NCBI RefSeq assembly: GCF_029581275.1
Contig: NZ_CP120742.1
Span: forward strand, 532,501 to 596,500
Source of the DNA: Micromonospora sp. WMMD1155
GTDB lineage: Bacteria > Actinomycetota > Actinomycetes > Mycobacteriales > Micromonosporaceae
Length of the DNA stretch: 64,000 nt
Direction: 5' to 3'
A program made the translations under genes and the position numbers. Positions 54,478-62,714 of the stretch are shown here, in pieces. Each line of letters begins with the position of its first letter. Positions within the stretch are counted from its first letter, which is position 1. Below the pieces are notes generated by a model. That model saw only the letters and a program-made list of their open reading frames with translations. It had not been told where the DNA came from and did no database searches.

Positions 54478-56148
54478 ATGCGCGGCGACCTGGTCCGAAA
54501 GTTGGCTGCCCGCTGCCTGAGCACCGGCTTGGCCGTGCTGGCCTTCGTCGTGCTGGCGCTCACCGACGCCACCGGCTGGGGCCTGGCGGTGGCCGTCGCG
54601 GCAGTGGTCGCGGCGGCCGCGGAGCAGCGCGTCCGGCCCGGCGCCGACCTCGTCGCGGAGACGACGCTGATCGCCGCCGCCGTCCTGGTGGGTTACTGGC
54701 GGCGGCTGGACGACGGGTTCGACGTGGCGCTGGTCGCCACCGCACTGGTCCTGCTGGGGCTGGTGCTGCTGGTGGGGCCCCTGCGGACCGCCGGCAACCT
54801 GGAGATCCGGGCGGCGAACCTGCCGGTTCGCGCCTGGACGCCGGTGGTCGCCGACCAGCTCGGCACCGCGCTGCTCGGGCTGCTCGCCGTGGTGGCCGTC
54901 GCCGCCGCGCTGACAGTGCCGGCCGTGGTGCCACTGCTCGCCAGCCTGCTGGTCGGTGCGGGTGCCGGGGCGGTCGGGCTGGACCTGGCCCGGCGGCGGT
55001 TCCGGCCGGGCGCCGGCGGTGGGGCGGTGGGCCGCGCGCTGCGTCGGCACCAGCCGGAGTTCGTGCTCTACTTCTCGGCCCCGCCCGGTTCGGAATACCA
55101 GGTCACCATGTGGCTGCCGTACCTGCAGCGGATCGGCCGCCCGTTCCTGGTCATGCTGCGCGAGCCGGAGTTCCTCGCCCCGGTCGCCGCGGCCACCGAC
55201 GCCCCGGTGGTCTACTGCCCGACCCTGCGGGCCATGGACGAGGCGCTGGTGCCGAGCGTGCGGGCGGCGTTCTACGTCAACCACGGGGCGAAGAACAGCC
55301 ACTGCATCCGTTTCACCCAGCTCACCCACGTCCAGTTGCACCACGGCGACAGCGACAAGGCGCCGAGCGCCAACCCGGTGTCCGGGATCTTCGACCGGAT
55401 CTTCGTGGCCGGTCCGGCCGCGATCGACAGATACGCCCGCGCCGGGGTGCGGATCCCCGCCGAGAAGTTCGTGGTGGTCGGCCGCCCGCAGGTCGAGTCG
55501 ATCCAGGTACGCCCGGAGCCCGCGCGGGGTCTGGCCCACCCCACCGTGCTCTACACCCCCACCTGGACCGGGCACCACGCCGACGCCGACTACTGCTCCC
55601 TGCCGGTGGCCGAGCGGTTGCTGCGTTCGCTGCTGGAACGCGGCGCGACGGTGATCCTGCGGGCGCACCCGTACACGACGCAGAACCCGTCGTCGGCACG
55701 CCAGTTGGGCCGGCTGACCGAGCTGCTGGCCGCCGACCGGGCCCGCACCGGCCGGCAGCACGTGTTCGGCGCGGCGGCCCGGGAGCTGAGCCTCACCGAG
55801 TGCGTCAACTCCTCCGACGCCCTGGTCTCCGACGTGTCCGGGGTGATCTCCGACTACCTCTACTCCGGCAAGCCGTACGCGGTGACCGACATGGGCGGCG
55901 CGGGCGACCGGTTCGTGGAACGCTTCCCGCTGGCCGGTTCGGGTTACGTGCTGCGCGGAGACATGTCCAACCTGGACGGTGTGCTGACCGACCTGCTGGA
56001 CACCGACCCGCTGGCCGAGGCCCGCTGGGCCACCCGCCGCCGCTACCTGGGCGACTTCCCCGCCGAGTCGTACGCCGAGGCGTTCCTGACCGCCGCCCGC
56101 CGGGAGCTGGCACCGACGCCGGAACTGGCCGCGCCCACACCGGTGTAG
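54478..56148 (+). CDS. Second CDP-polyol phosphotransferase (TagF/TarL family)
   Basis: A 556-residue paralogue of the 46027 product. The hydrophobic N-terminal third (10-190) is followed by YVNHGAKNSHCIRFTQL, LHHGDSDKAPSANPVSGIFD, VLYTPTWTGHHADADY, ILRAHPYTTQNP and ALVSDVSGVISDYLYS. Two such enzymes allow a primase and a polymerase division, as with TarK/TarL or TagB/TagF. ATG 54478 lies 33 bp after the CDP-ribitol gene, so they form one operon. Membrane-associated. Confidence 0.87.
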   Translation: MRGDLVRKLAARCLSTGLAVLAFVVLALTDATGWGLAVAVAAVVAAAAEQRVRPGADLVAETTLIAAAVLVGYWRRLDDGFDVALVATALVLLGLVLLVGPLRTAGNLEIRAANLPVRAWTPVVADQLGTALLGLLAVVAVAAALTVPAVVPLLASLLVGAGAGAVGLDLARRRFRPGAGGGAVGRALRRHQPEFVLYFSAPPGSEYQVTMWLPYLQRIGRPFLVMLREPEFLAPVAAATDAPVVYCPTLRAMDEALVPSVRAAFYVNHGAKNSHCIRFTQLTHVQLHHGDSDKAPSANPVSGIFDRIFVAGPAAIDRYARAGVRIPAEKFVVVGRPQVESIQVRPEPARGLAHPTVLYTPTWTGHHADADYCSLPVAERLLRSLLERGATVILRAHPYTTQNPSSARQLGRLTELLAADRARTGRQHVFGAAARELSLTECVNSSDALVSDVSGVISDYLYSGKPYAVTDMGGAGDRFVERFPLAGSGYVLRGDMSNLDGVLTDLLDTDPLAEARWATRRRYLGDFPAESYAEAFLTAARRELAPTPELAAPTPV

Positions 56149-56152
56149 CTCC

Positions 56153-56899
56153 TCAGCGGTACGGGTCCAGCAGCGCCAGCACGGCCGCCGGGTCCTGCAC
56201 GTGCGCGTTGTGGCCGAGACCGGGCAGCGTGGCGACCGGCACCCCGTACTCCTTGAGCTGTTCGTCGGTGACCATCGGGTCGTGCTCGCCGCGCGCCAGC
56301 ACGACCGGCACGTCGGTCGCCGCCAGCAGCGCGGTCAGGTCGGGCTCTCCCACGGCGAACGCGGTCGGGTCCATGGCGAGGCGCCACCGACCGTCGACCT
56401 GACGCAGCCCGGCGTCCACCACCGGATCGTCCGGCGGGACCAGACCGGCCAGGCCGGACACCCGCAGGTAGCGGCGTGCCGCCTCGGCGCGGGTGGCGAA
56501 CCAGCTCACCGGCCGCGCGGCGAGGTCGGCCGCGCGGGTCAGCTCGTCGGGTGACCAGACGGCCTTGATGCCCAGGCCCACCACCGCGTCCACCGGTGCC
56601 CCGGCGGCGCGGGCGGCCAACGCGAGGCCGACCACCCCGCCCAGCGAGTGTCCGAGCACCACGAGCCGGTCGCCGGGCGCCAGGCCGCGCGCCACCCGGT
56701 CGGCGAACCCCGCGAAGGTGTACGACGGCAGCGGCTCCGCCCAACCGTGACCGGCCAGATCCGGTGCCAGCCACCGTCCCGCCCAGCGCTGCTCCAGCAA
56801 CGGCGCCCACGGCAACCAGACGTCCCCGGTCGTGCCCATCCCGTGCAGGAGCAGCAGGACCCGCCCACGACCGGCTTGACCACCCCATTCATCCACCAC
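56153..56899 (-). CDS. Alpha/beta hydrolase
   Basis: A 248-residue serine hydrolase. The oxyanion segment LLLHGMGTTGDVW (15-28), nucleophile S85 in VLGHSLGGVV, acid in ARGEHDPMV (about 206) and H in GLGHNAHV (about 230) are all present. The substrate is unknown; an ester or lactone is likely. It is convergent with the 54478 gene with only 4 bp between stops. GTG 56899 or the adjacent GTG can start it. Confidence 0.88.
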   Translation of the reverse strand: MVDEWGGQAGRGRVLLLLHGMGTTGDVWLPWAPLLEQRWAGRWLAPDLAGHGWAEPLPSYTFAGFADRVARGLAPGDRLVVLGHSLGGVVGLALAARAAGAPVDAVVGLGIKAVWSPDELTRAADLAARPVSWFATRAEAARRYLRVSGLAGLVPPDDPVVDAGLRQVDGRWRLAMDPTAFAVGEPDLTALLAATDVPVVLARGEHDPMVTDEQLKEYGVPVATLPGLGHNAHVQDPAAVLALLDPYR

Positions 56900-57033
56900 G
56901 GCCGCAGTCTCCCACGGTTCTCGGCCGGGTACGAGAGTCGTCGCCTCCGCCGGACACCGACGGCACCGACGAGAACGCCGCGGGCGTCGGCCCCTTGTGG
57001 GGGACGACGCCCGCGGCGGTCAGCGTGCCCGGG

Positions 57034-57870
57034 TCAGGCGGAGTAGCCCCGGCTGGCGATCCAGTTGGCCAGGTCGATCGTGGTGATCCAGTACGACGGG
57101 TCGGCGGCGTTGGCCGAGTCGGCGATCCGCACGGTACGGCCGTTGTCCTGGTAACCCACGACGGCGATGTAGTGCCCGCCGCCGTAGGAGTGCCAGCCGC
57201 CGTCGGTGTCGACGGCGTCGCCGACGACGTTCGCGACCACGCCGCGGCCGTCGGTGATGGCCTCGACGACGTCGGCCTGGAGCCGGTCCATCTGGGCCGG
57301 GCTGGGGGCCCCGGCGAACATCCGGGTCCGGTACGGGGAACCCTTCACCTCGGCGTTGAGCACCCGGGTGGTGTCCTCAGCCGAGTTGGTGCCCATCTCG
57401 GTGGTGCCCAACTCCGCGCCGAGCTCCTCCTGGGTGCGGTCGATCCCGGCGGCGCTGAGGGCGTTACGGGTGGCCGCCGGACCGCAGTTGTAGTACGTGT
57501 TCTGCGCCTCGTAGTCGTAGTCCAGCACCTTGGTCGCGGGCGGCTTCGGCGGCGTCGGCTTACGGGTGAGGTCGGGGTTGCTCTTGGCCTTGGCCGCCGG
57601 CGACGCGGCGCTGGTGGCCGGGGCGGCGGTGGTCGGCGCGGCGCCGGCCGACGGGGATTCCGCGCGCACCTCACCACGGGAGGCGGCGACGTCGCTGCGC
57701 ATCTCGGCGACGGTGGTCGCGGTGCGCCGGCCGGCGGGGGCGTCGTCGGCGGTGGTGAGCAGGGCGCCGGTGGTGGTGGCGATGGCCAGGGCCGCAGCGG
57801 AGGCGGCGACGATCTGGTACGGGCGCTCGGTGGCGAAACGGCGGAGCTGACGCTGCAGGGTGTGCTTCAC
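57034..57870 (-). CDS. Secreted C39-like cysteine peptidase
   Basis: A 278-residue exported protein. An N-terminal signal or anchor (about 17-40) is followed by an Ala/Pro/Thr-rich linker to residue 115 and a papain-like C39 domain with C129 in NTYYNCGPAATRNAL and H233 in GGHYIAVVGYQDNG plus D251. Such domains often act on peptides at the wall. GTG 57870 follows GGAGG. The mRNA leader contains a c-di-AMP riboswitch, which in actinobacteria usually controls wall hydrolases and related proteins. The function is therefore probably linked to wall remodelling. Confidence 0.83.
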   Translation of the reverse strand: MKHTLQRQLRRFATERPYQIVAASAAALAIATTTGALLTTADDAPAGRRTATTVAEMRSDVAASRGEVRAESPSAGAAPTTAAPATSAASPAAKAKSNPDLTRKPTPPKPPATKVLDYDYEAQNTYYNCGPAATRNALSAAGIDRTQEELGAELGTTEMGTNSAEDTTRVLNAEVKGSPYRTRMFAGAPSPAQMDRLQADVVEAITDGRGVVANVVGDAVDTDGGWHSYGGGHYIAVVGYQDNGRTVRIADSANAADPSYWITTIDLANWIASRGYSA

Positions 57871-58109
57871 GGGGTCCTCCACGGATCGGGGGGAGAGCGG
57901 CACACCGGCGCCCGAACCGGTGTCCGGGCAGGCGTCGACGCGCGGACCGTGGTCCGCGGATGGTGAACCGCTCAGGGGAACGCCCGGCGCGGCCGGGCGG
58001 TTGGGCGATGACCCGGGGGTCAGCTCACCGTCACTGGACGGATGAGCGGGGGCACCGCTGCGCCGTGGAGGCGAGGGAACAACCAAGGGGTGGAAAGGTG
58101 CTGCACGAG
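57871..58109 (-). other. Leader between riboswitch and C39-like gene
   Basis: This 239-nt untranslated stretch lies between the riboswitch core and GTG 57870. It should contain the expression platform; GC-rich hairpins are possible but I could not fix an anti-terminator pair by eye. No ORF in it has family support. Confidence 0.45.
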
Positions 58110-58206
58110 GATGGAACTCCTTCCGACACCGCCTACCGGGTTAGCTGACGGATTCGGGCGGGAAGATCGCCCTACCGCGGGCCATTGCTCGCGGATTCAC
58201 CCCGGA
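58110..58206 (-). ncRNA. c-di-AMP riboswitch (ydaO-yuaA motif)
   Basis: Read on the minus strand, the conserved core is present in order: GGGGTGAATCC (58203-58193), a GCGAGC/GCCCGCGG helix, TAGGGCG with CGCCCGAATCCG, CAGCTAACCCGGTAGGCG and GGAAGGAG (58124-58117). This pattern is the ydaO motif as found before actinobacterial wall-hydrolase and rpf genes. It lies 240 nt upstream of the C39-like gene. By analogy, high c-di-AMP should lower expression. Confidence 0.83.
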
Positions 58207-58541
58207 CTTACTGATGGGTCCCCGGTTCGTTGATCACGATTGAGCGGGTCGGCGCGGCGTCGCCTTCTGCGATCGGTTACCGCACCGGACGGGACGACAG
58301 TACTGGCCCGTCCGCACCCCTGCCAAGCCAGCTTCACCTGCGTAAACCCGAAATGGCGAGGCAATTTCTGCGCGTATTGCCGATGACGTGACTCGATGGG
58401 ACAAGCGGTTGCGGTGACGCCTGGGGGCGACAACCGGACAGGCCGCCAACTATGCGACCGGATTCGCCGGAAGAATCGCGCCGATCGCGCCGGACGCCCG
58501 ATTCCCGGTCGGCGTGAGCCGGCTCACGTCACGGATCGGGC
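58207..58541. other. Intergenic region upstream of the riboswitch
   Basis: No gene is supported. It should contain the promoter of the riboswitch transcript, and TACTGT at about 58299 on the minus strand is a candidate -10 element. Short palindromes near 58475-58525 follow the end of the 58542 gene and may act as its terminator. Confidence 0.4.
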
Positions 58542-59312
58542 TCAACTCGCCCGGGCCGGCCGCCAGCGTGCCACGACCGCGGGTCGGAACGCGCCGGTCA
58601 CCGCCCGCCGCGCGGGTAGCGGGTCGGTTCGCAGCCGGACCGCCGCCGCCCCGGCCTCCGTGGCGAGGACCCGTGCCGAGTCGGCAGCCAGTTCGGCGTC
58701 CCGCCAGGCGGCCCGTTCCCGGGCCGAGGCGGCCTGGTAGTCGGCCAGCCTCGCGTCCCGGATCGTCCGGCTGAGCAGCACCTCCTGCTCGACCGGGTGC
58801 CGCCGGGGATCCCAGCCGCGCCGATGCGCGAACACGTCGCCGAGCTGCGCCATGGTCAGGTCGCCCCGCCAGTACGCCGCCATCGCCGCGCGATGCAGGT
58901 AGCGCTCCCGGGCGGCGTACTCGGCCGGGGTATGGGGGGTGTGCGGGGTGGGCAGCGCCCCGGCACCCGCGAAGCGACGGGCGGCGGTGTCCGCCTCGTC
59001 GTAGGCGGCCCAGGACCGCTCCATCTCCTCCTGAGCGGTCAGCCAGGCGGCACGCCGCCGCTGCGCGGTCCTGGCCGCGCCGGCCGCGGCGACCGCCACC
59101 TCCTCGGCGTACCGACGCCGGTCGGCGGCCTCGGCGGCGGCCACCTCCCGAGCGGTGGGGGCGGTCGAGGGCGGATCGTCCGCGGGCCGGTCCCGGTCGG
59201 GGCGGGCCACCAGCAGGGCGAGTACGCCGAGGGCCAGCAGGAACAGCGTCGACCAGATGGCGGCGGCCTGCGGCACCTCGGTCACGAACTGGTAGAAGAC
59301 AGCGGTCTCCAT
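58542..59312 (-). CDS. Membrane-anchored helical protein of unknown function
   Basis: A 256-residue protein. One helix at about 15-38 (IWSTLFLLALGVLALLVARP) anchors it; the rest is a long Ala/Arg/Glu-rich helical region (REVAAAEAADRRRYAEEVAV and AAWLTAQEEMERSWAAYDEA) with coiled-coil character. ATG 59312 follows GAGGTGCC. No catalytic motif is visible. It may be a structural or scaffold protein. Function unknown. Confidence 0.65.
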   Translation of the reverse strand: METAVFYQFVTEVPQAAAIWSTLFLLALGVLALLVARPDRDRPADDPPSTAPTAREVAAAEAADRRRYAEEVAVAAAGAARTAQRRRAAWLTAQEEMERSWAAYDEADTAARRFAGAGALPTPHTPHTPAEYAARERYLHRAAMAAYWRGDLTMAQLGDVFAHRRGWDPRRHPVEQEVLLSRTIRDARLADYQAASARERAAWRDAELAADSARVLATEAGAAAVRLRTDPLPARRAVTGAFRPAVVARWRPARAS

Positions 59313-59444
59313 GGTCGGCACCTCGGGCAGAGAGCGATGCGATGGGGAGCCGCACCGGCCACCGGGCCACGGCGGAGCACGGGCCGGTGGGGCGCGGAGC
59401 TGGTGGATCGACAGGCGCGGCGGCGGGACGCTCGTCCCGGTGAC

Positions 59445-59831
59445 TCAGCGCCCGGGCGGGGCTCGGGGTGCCCGGCTGCTCGGGGCGTGGCCGAGGGGCA
59501 GCCGGTCGGACCCGGCCACGCCCACCGGCAGCGGGCCGGTCGTGACAGCGACCTGCTCAGCGGGCGGCGCTGGTTGCGGGTCGACCGACCACGCCGAGGA
59601 GGTGTCCTCGACGGGCTGCTCGGTCACCGCCCGCGCCTCGTGCACGCCCTCCTGCGTGGAGGTGGACGAGCAGGTCGCCGGGAGCGTGCCGGGGGCGAAC
59701 GACTGTGGCACGGCGGCCGAGGCCGGGCCCGCGCCGAGCGCCAGAGCCGCGACGACGGCGAGGCTGGTCAGCACCCGCGTCGCCCAGCGCGCCACCCACC
59801 ACAGCGGACAGGTGAGCGCGACCGGAAGCAC
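59445..59831 (-). CDS. Small secreted protein of unknown function
   Basis: A 128-residue protein with a signal peptide (TRVLTSLAVVAALALGAGPA, cut after ASA). The mature part is Pro/Ser/Thr-rich and low in structure. One Cys is present. The ribosome binding site is poor, so the start is uncertain. It could be a small wall-associated protein, or the frame may be chance. Confidence 0.45.
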   Translation of the reverse strand: MLPVALTCPLWWVARWATRVLTSLAVVAALALGAGPASAAVPQSFAPGTLPATCSSTSTQEGVHEARAVTEQPVEDTSSAWSVDPQPAPPAEQVAVTTGPLPVGVAGSDRLPLGHAPSSRAPRAPPGR

Positions 59832-59925
59832 GAGCCCACGCTACCGCCGTACCGGCCTCGGCGCACCGACCACGGGCGTGTCGTCCAGCGCCGCGCCGAA
59901 CCCCCGCTGAGCAGGGTGGACGGTG

Positions 59926-61107
59926 TCAGCGCGAGTCGACGTACGGTGATCGGTCGTTGGTCTGCTCGCCGCCGGCGGCGGCGTCGGGGCCGCCCGCGCG
60001 TTGTCGGGGGACGGTCGTCGGACGGGCCGGGCGGCGCGGTGCGAGTCGACGCATCATCGGCGTCTCGACGAAGCGGTGCAGCAGCCCGGCGAGAACCAGG
60101 TTCACCACCAGGAAGCCGAGCACCACGACCGGACCGCGCCAGCCCGTGAACCCGGTCCCCCAGTCGCCGCTCAACCGCAGCACGCTCGTCATCACCAGGA
60201 CGTGCACCAGGTAGAAGGCGAAGGAGACCTCCCCGAGCCAGACCAGCGGCCGGGACCGCCACGGCGACCGCTTGTCCCGCACGTCGGCGTCCGCGGCGGC
60301 GGTGATCACCAACAGGTACGCGACAGCGAGCAGCGTGGTCCACAACTCCGCGCGGATCCACTGGGCGGCCGCCACCCAGGTGGCCACGAAGACCAGGCTG
60401 GCGACGGTCAGCCCCGGGCCGCGCCAGAGACCCCGGCGCATCAACTCGGCCGCGACCGCGCCCAACCAGAACTCCAGCGACCGTACCGGCGGGAAGATCT
60501 GGGTGAACCACCACCGGCTCACCTCCGGCACCAACTGCTGGGCCGGCCAGAGCGCGAGGATCAGCAGCGGCAGCGCGACGATCAGCACCCAGAGCAGCTT
60601 CGGGCCGGCCCGGCGCAGCAGCGGCAGCGCCAGCGGCAGGCACAGATAGAAGAAGAACTCGCAGGAGAGCGACCAGCTCACCGTGTTGACGCTGTAGAAC
60701 CAGCCCATCCGGGGATCCCACGCCTGCAACAGCAGCAGGTTCTCCAACGCCACCGCCGGCAGGACCGGGTCGGCGAACCACCAGGCGACCAGCAGGGCCG
60801 CACCCCACAGCACCAGATGGTTCGGGTAGATCTTGGCGACTCGACGCCGCCAGAAGGTGCGCCGGGAGTCGCCGACGCGGGCCGACCAGACCAGCACGAA
60901 ACCGCTGAGGATGAAGAAGAACTGCACCCCGGACAGGCCGAGGGTGAACAGCGCGTCCACAACCGCCTGGTAGTCCGGCTCGGCGATGATCCGCATGGTG
61001 CCGGCGTGGAAGCCGAAGACCAGCAACGCGGCGATCCACCGCAGGCCGGTCAGCGAGGGCAGCCGGGCGGGCACGGCGGCGGTCGACACCGCGGCGGCGC
61101 TGGTCAT
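59926..61107 (-). CDS. Acyltransferase 3 family membrane protein (OafA-like)
   Basis: A 393-residue protein with about ten helices. It has LPSLTGLRWIAALLVFGFHA, GVQFFFILSGFVLVWS, FWRRRVAKIYPNHLVLW and later LVWLGEVSFAFYLVHVLV, the acyltransferase 3 pattern with catalytic His in the FHAG segment. Such proteins O-acetylate exported sugars or polymers. Here the wall polymer is the natural target. ATG 61107 is used. Confidence 0.87.
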   Translation of the reverse strand: MTSAAAVSTAAVPARLPSLTGLRWIAALLVFGFHAGTMRIIAEPDYQAVVDALFTLGLSGVQFFFILSGFVLVWSARVGDSRRTFWRRRVAKIYPNHLVLWGAALLVAWWFADPVLPAVALENLLLLQAWDPRMGWFYSVNTVSWSLSCEFFFYLCLPLALPLLRRAGPKLLWVLIVALPLLILALWPAQQLVPEVSRWWFTQIFPPVRSLEFWLGAVAAELMRRGLWRGPGLTVASLVFVATWVAAAQWIRAELWTTLLAVAYLLVITAAADADVRDKRSPWRSRPLVWLGEVSFAFYLVHVLVMTSVLRLSGDWGTGFTGWRGPVVVLGFLVVNLVLAGLLHRFVETPMMRRLAPRRPARPTTVPRQRAGGPDAAAGGEQTNDRSPYVDSR

Positions 61108-61399
61108 GCCGGGATCCCGAAGCTCGGCACTGTCACCAGCACGTCCGTATCCTCCTCGGCGGGGCGTCGGACGACGCGACGGCGACGCCCGCGACGGCCC
61201 GGCAGGGCCGCACCGAGGCACCCTACCGGGTCACTCTCGGGTGAACCGGACGCGTCCCGCACCGCCTGCCCCGCTACCGGCACGCCGGACCGGTGACCTG
61301 CGGACCAGCCGCCGTTAACCTTCCGCTCGGCGGGAGTTCAGGGACTCCACCATCGGCGGTCACGTCGGGTTCCGGGCCCGGCCACCCGGGTCGTCAAAG
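61108..61399. other. Divergent region upstream of the GT2 gene
   Basis: No gene is supported. GTTAACCTTCCG at 61314-61325 breaks the GC-rich sequence about 75-86 nt before the GT2 start; similar GTTAA motifs occur in front of the polymer genes at 47784 and 52927. It may be a regulator site or a promoter part. Confidence 0.35.
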
Positions 61400-62581
61400 G
61401 TGGCGGACGTGGTCAATGAGCCGACGCACGCACCGCTGCTGAGCATCGTCGTGCCCGTTTACGGCGTCGAGGCGTACCTGTACCAGTGCCTGGAGTCGAT
61501 TCGGGCCGACATCCCGGCGGGCGAGTCGGACGCGGTCGAGATGGTCGCCGTCGACGACGCCTCCCCGGACGGTTGCGGCGACATGCTCCGCTCCTACGCC
61601 ACCGGCCGGGACGGGGTCCGTGTCGTACACCTGAGCAAGAACGTGGGCCTCGGCCTGGCCCGCAACGCCGGGCTGGACGTGGCCACCGGCCGCTACGTCT
61701 GGTTCGTCGACAGCGACGACTGGTTGCCACCGGGCACGATCGCGGCGGTGCTGGACCGGCTGCGCCAACACCAGCCCGACGTGCTGATGCTCGACCACCT
61801 GCGGGTGCACGAGGACGGTCGGCGAGAGGTCGACGCGAGCAGTCACCTGCTGCGCGGCATCACCGGCGTCACCCGCCTGGACGACCAGCCGCAGCTGCTG
61901 CGGGTGCAGCACACCGCCTGGAACAAGGTGGTCCGGCGGGACTTCCTGGACCACCTGGAGCTGCGCTTCTTCCCCGGCTGGTACGAGGACATCCCGTTCA
62001 GCCACCCCCTGCTGATCGGCGCCGAGAAGATCTCCGTGCTGGACCGGGTCTGCTACCTGTACCGGCAGGGTCGGCAGGGCGCGATCACGTCCACCCGCAG
62101 CGGCCGGCACTTCGACGCGTTCGCCCAGTACGAGCGACTGTTCGAGTGGGTCGCCCGCAAGCACCCGGACGAGCGGCTGCAGGCCGAGCTGTTCCAGCTG
62201 ATGATCAACCACTATCTGGTGGTGGTGGGTAACGACGGGCGGCTGCACCCGCACCTGCGGCGGGACTTCTTCCACCGGGCCGCCGAGCACTACCGCCGGT
62301 ACCTGCCCACCGGCGGTCATCCGCTGCCGTCGGGCGTGGCCGGGCTCAAGCACCGCCTCGTCGGGCGCGGCGACTGGCTGGCGTACTCGGCTCTGCGGCA
62401 GGCGCACCGCGTCGCCGGTCGCCTGCGTCGTCCCGGCCCGGCCGGCGGCGTCGACACCGGCACCGGCTCGGTCACCGCCGACGACGACCCGGGCCGAGTG
62501 GCGGACACCGCGACGACGGATGACGGCGAGGCCGTCGCGACCCAGCGGCGCGACGCGCTGGCCGGGAGCCGCCTGCCGTGA
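61400..62581 (+). CDS. GT2 family glycosyltransferase
   Basis: A 393-residue GT-A enzyme. The N-terminal domain has LSIVVPVYGVEAYLYQCLES, VEMVAVDDASPDG (DxD region), NVGLGLARNAGLDVATGRYV and WFVDSDDW. A C-terminal extension (about 240-393) is helical with a low-complexity end after VDTGTGS. It probably adds a sugar to the teichoic acid or its linkage unit. GTG 61400 or GTG 61409 can be the start. It lies between acyltransferase 3 and the PseI-type gene. Confidence 0.85.
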   Translation: MADVVNEPTHAPLLSIVVPVYGVEAYLYQCLESIRADIPAGESDAVEMVAVDDASPDGCGDMLRSYATGRDGVRVVHLSKNVGLGLARNAGLDVATGRYVWFVDSDDWLPPGTIAAVLDRLRQHQPDVLMLDHLRVHEDGRREVDASSHLLRGITGVTRLDDQPQLLRVQHTAWNKVVRRDFLDHLELRFFPGWYEDIPFSHPLLIGAEKISVLDRVCYLYRQGRQGAITSTRSGRHFDAFAQYERLFEWVARKHPDERLQAELFQLMINHYLVVVGNDGRLHPHLRRDFFHRAAEHYRRYLPTGGHPLPSGVAGLKHRLVGRGDWLAYSALRQAHRVAGRLRRPGPAGGVDTGTGSVTADDDPGRVADTATTDDGEAVATQRRDALAGSRLP

Positions 62582-62714
62582 CCGTCCCCACCGCACCACA
62601 CGCCGGGGGCCGGGTCGGCTCCCGGCGCCCTGGTTCTCCAGGTCGTCCACCCGCCGGGCGGACGACGACAGCACCACCGCACCCCGGTGCGGGCGTACCC
62701 GAGCAGAGGTCGGA

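Noticed and set aside
52864..55761. 965-residue open frame antisense to the CDP-ribitol gene and the second polymerase
   Set aside because: It has no family motif and is His/Val/Arg/Gly-rich, typical of a shadow frame opposite GC-rich coding sequence. The plus-strand genes have clear catalytic motifs.
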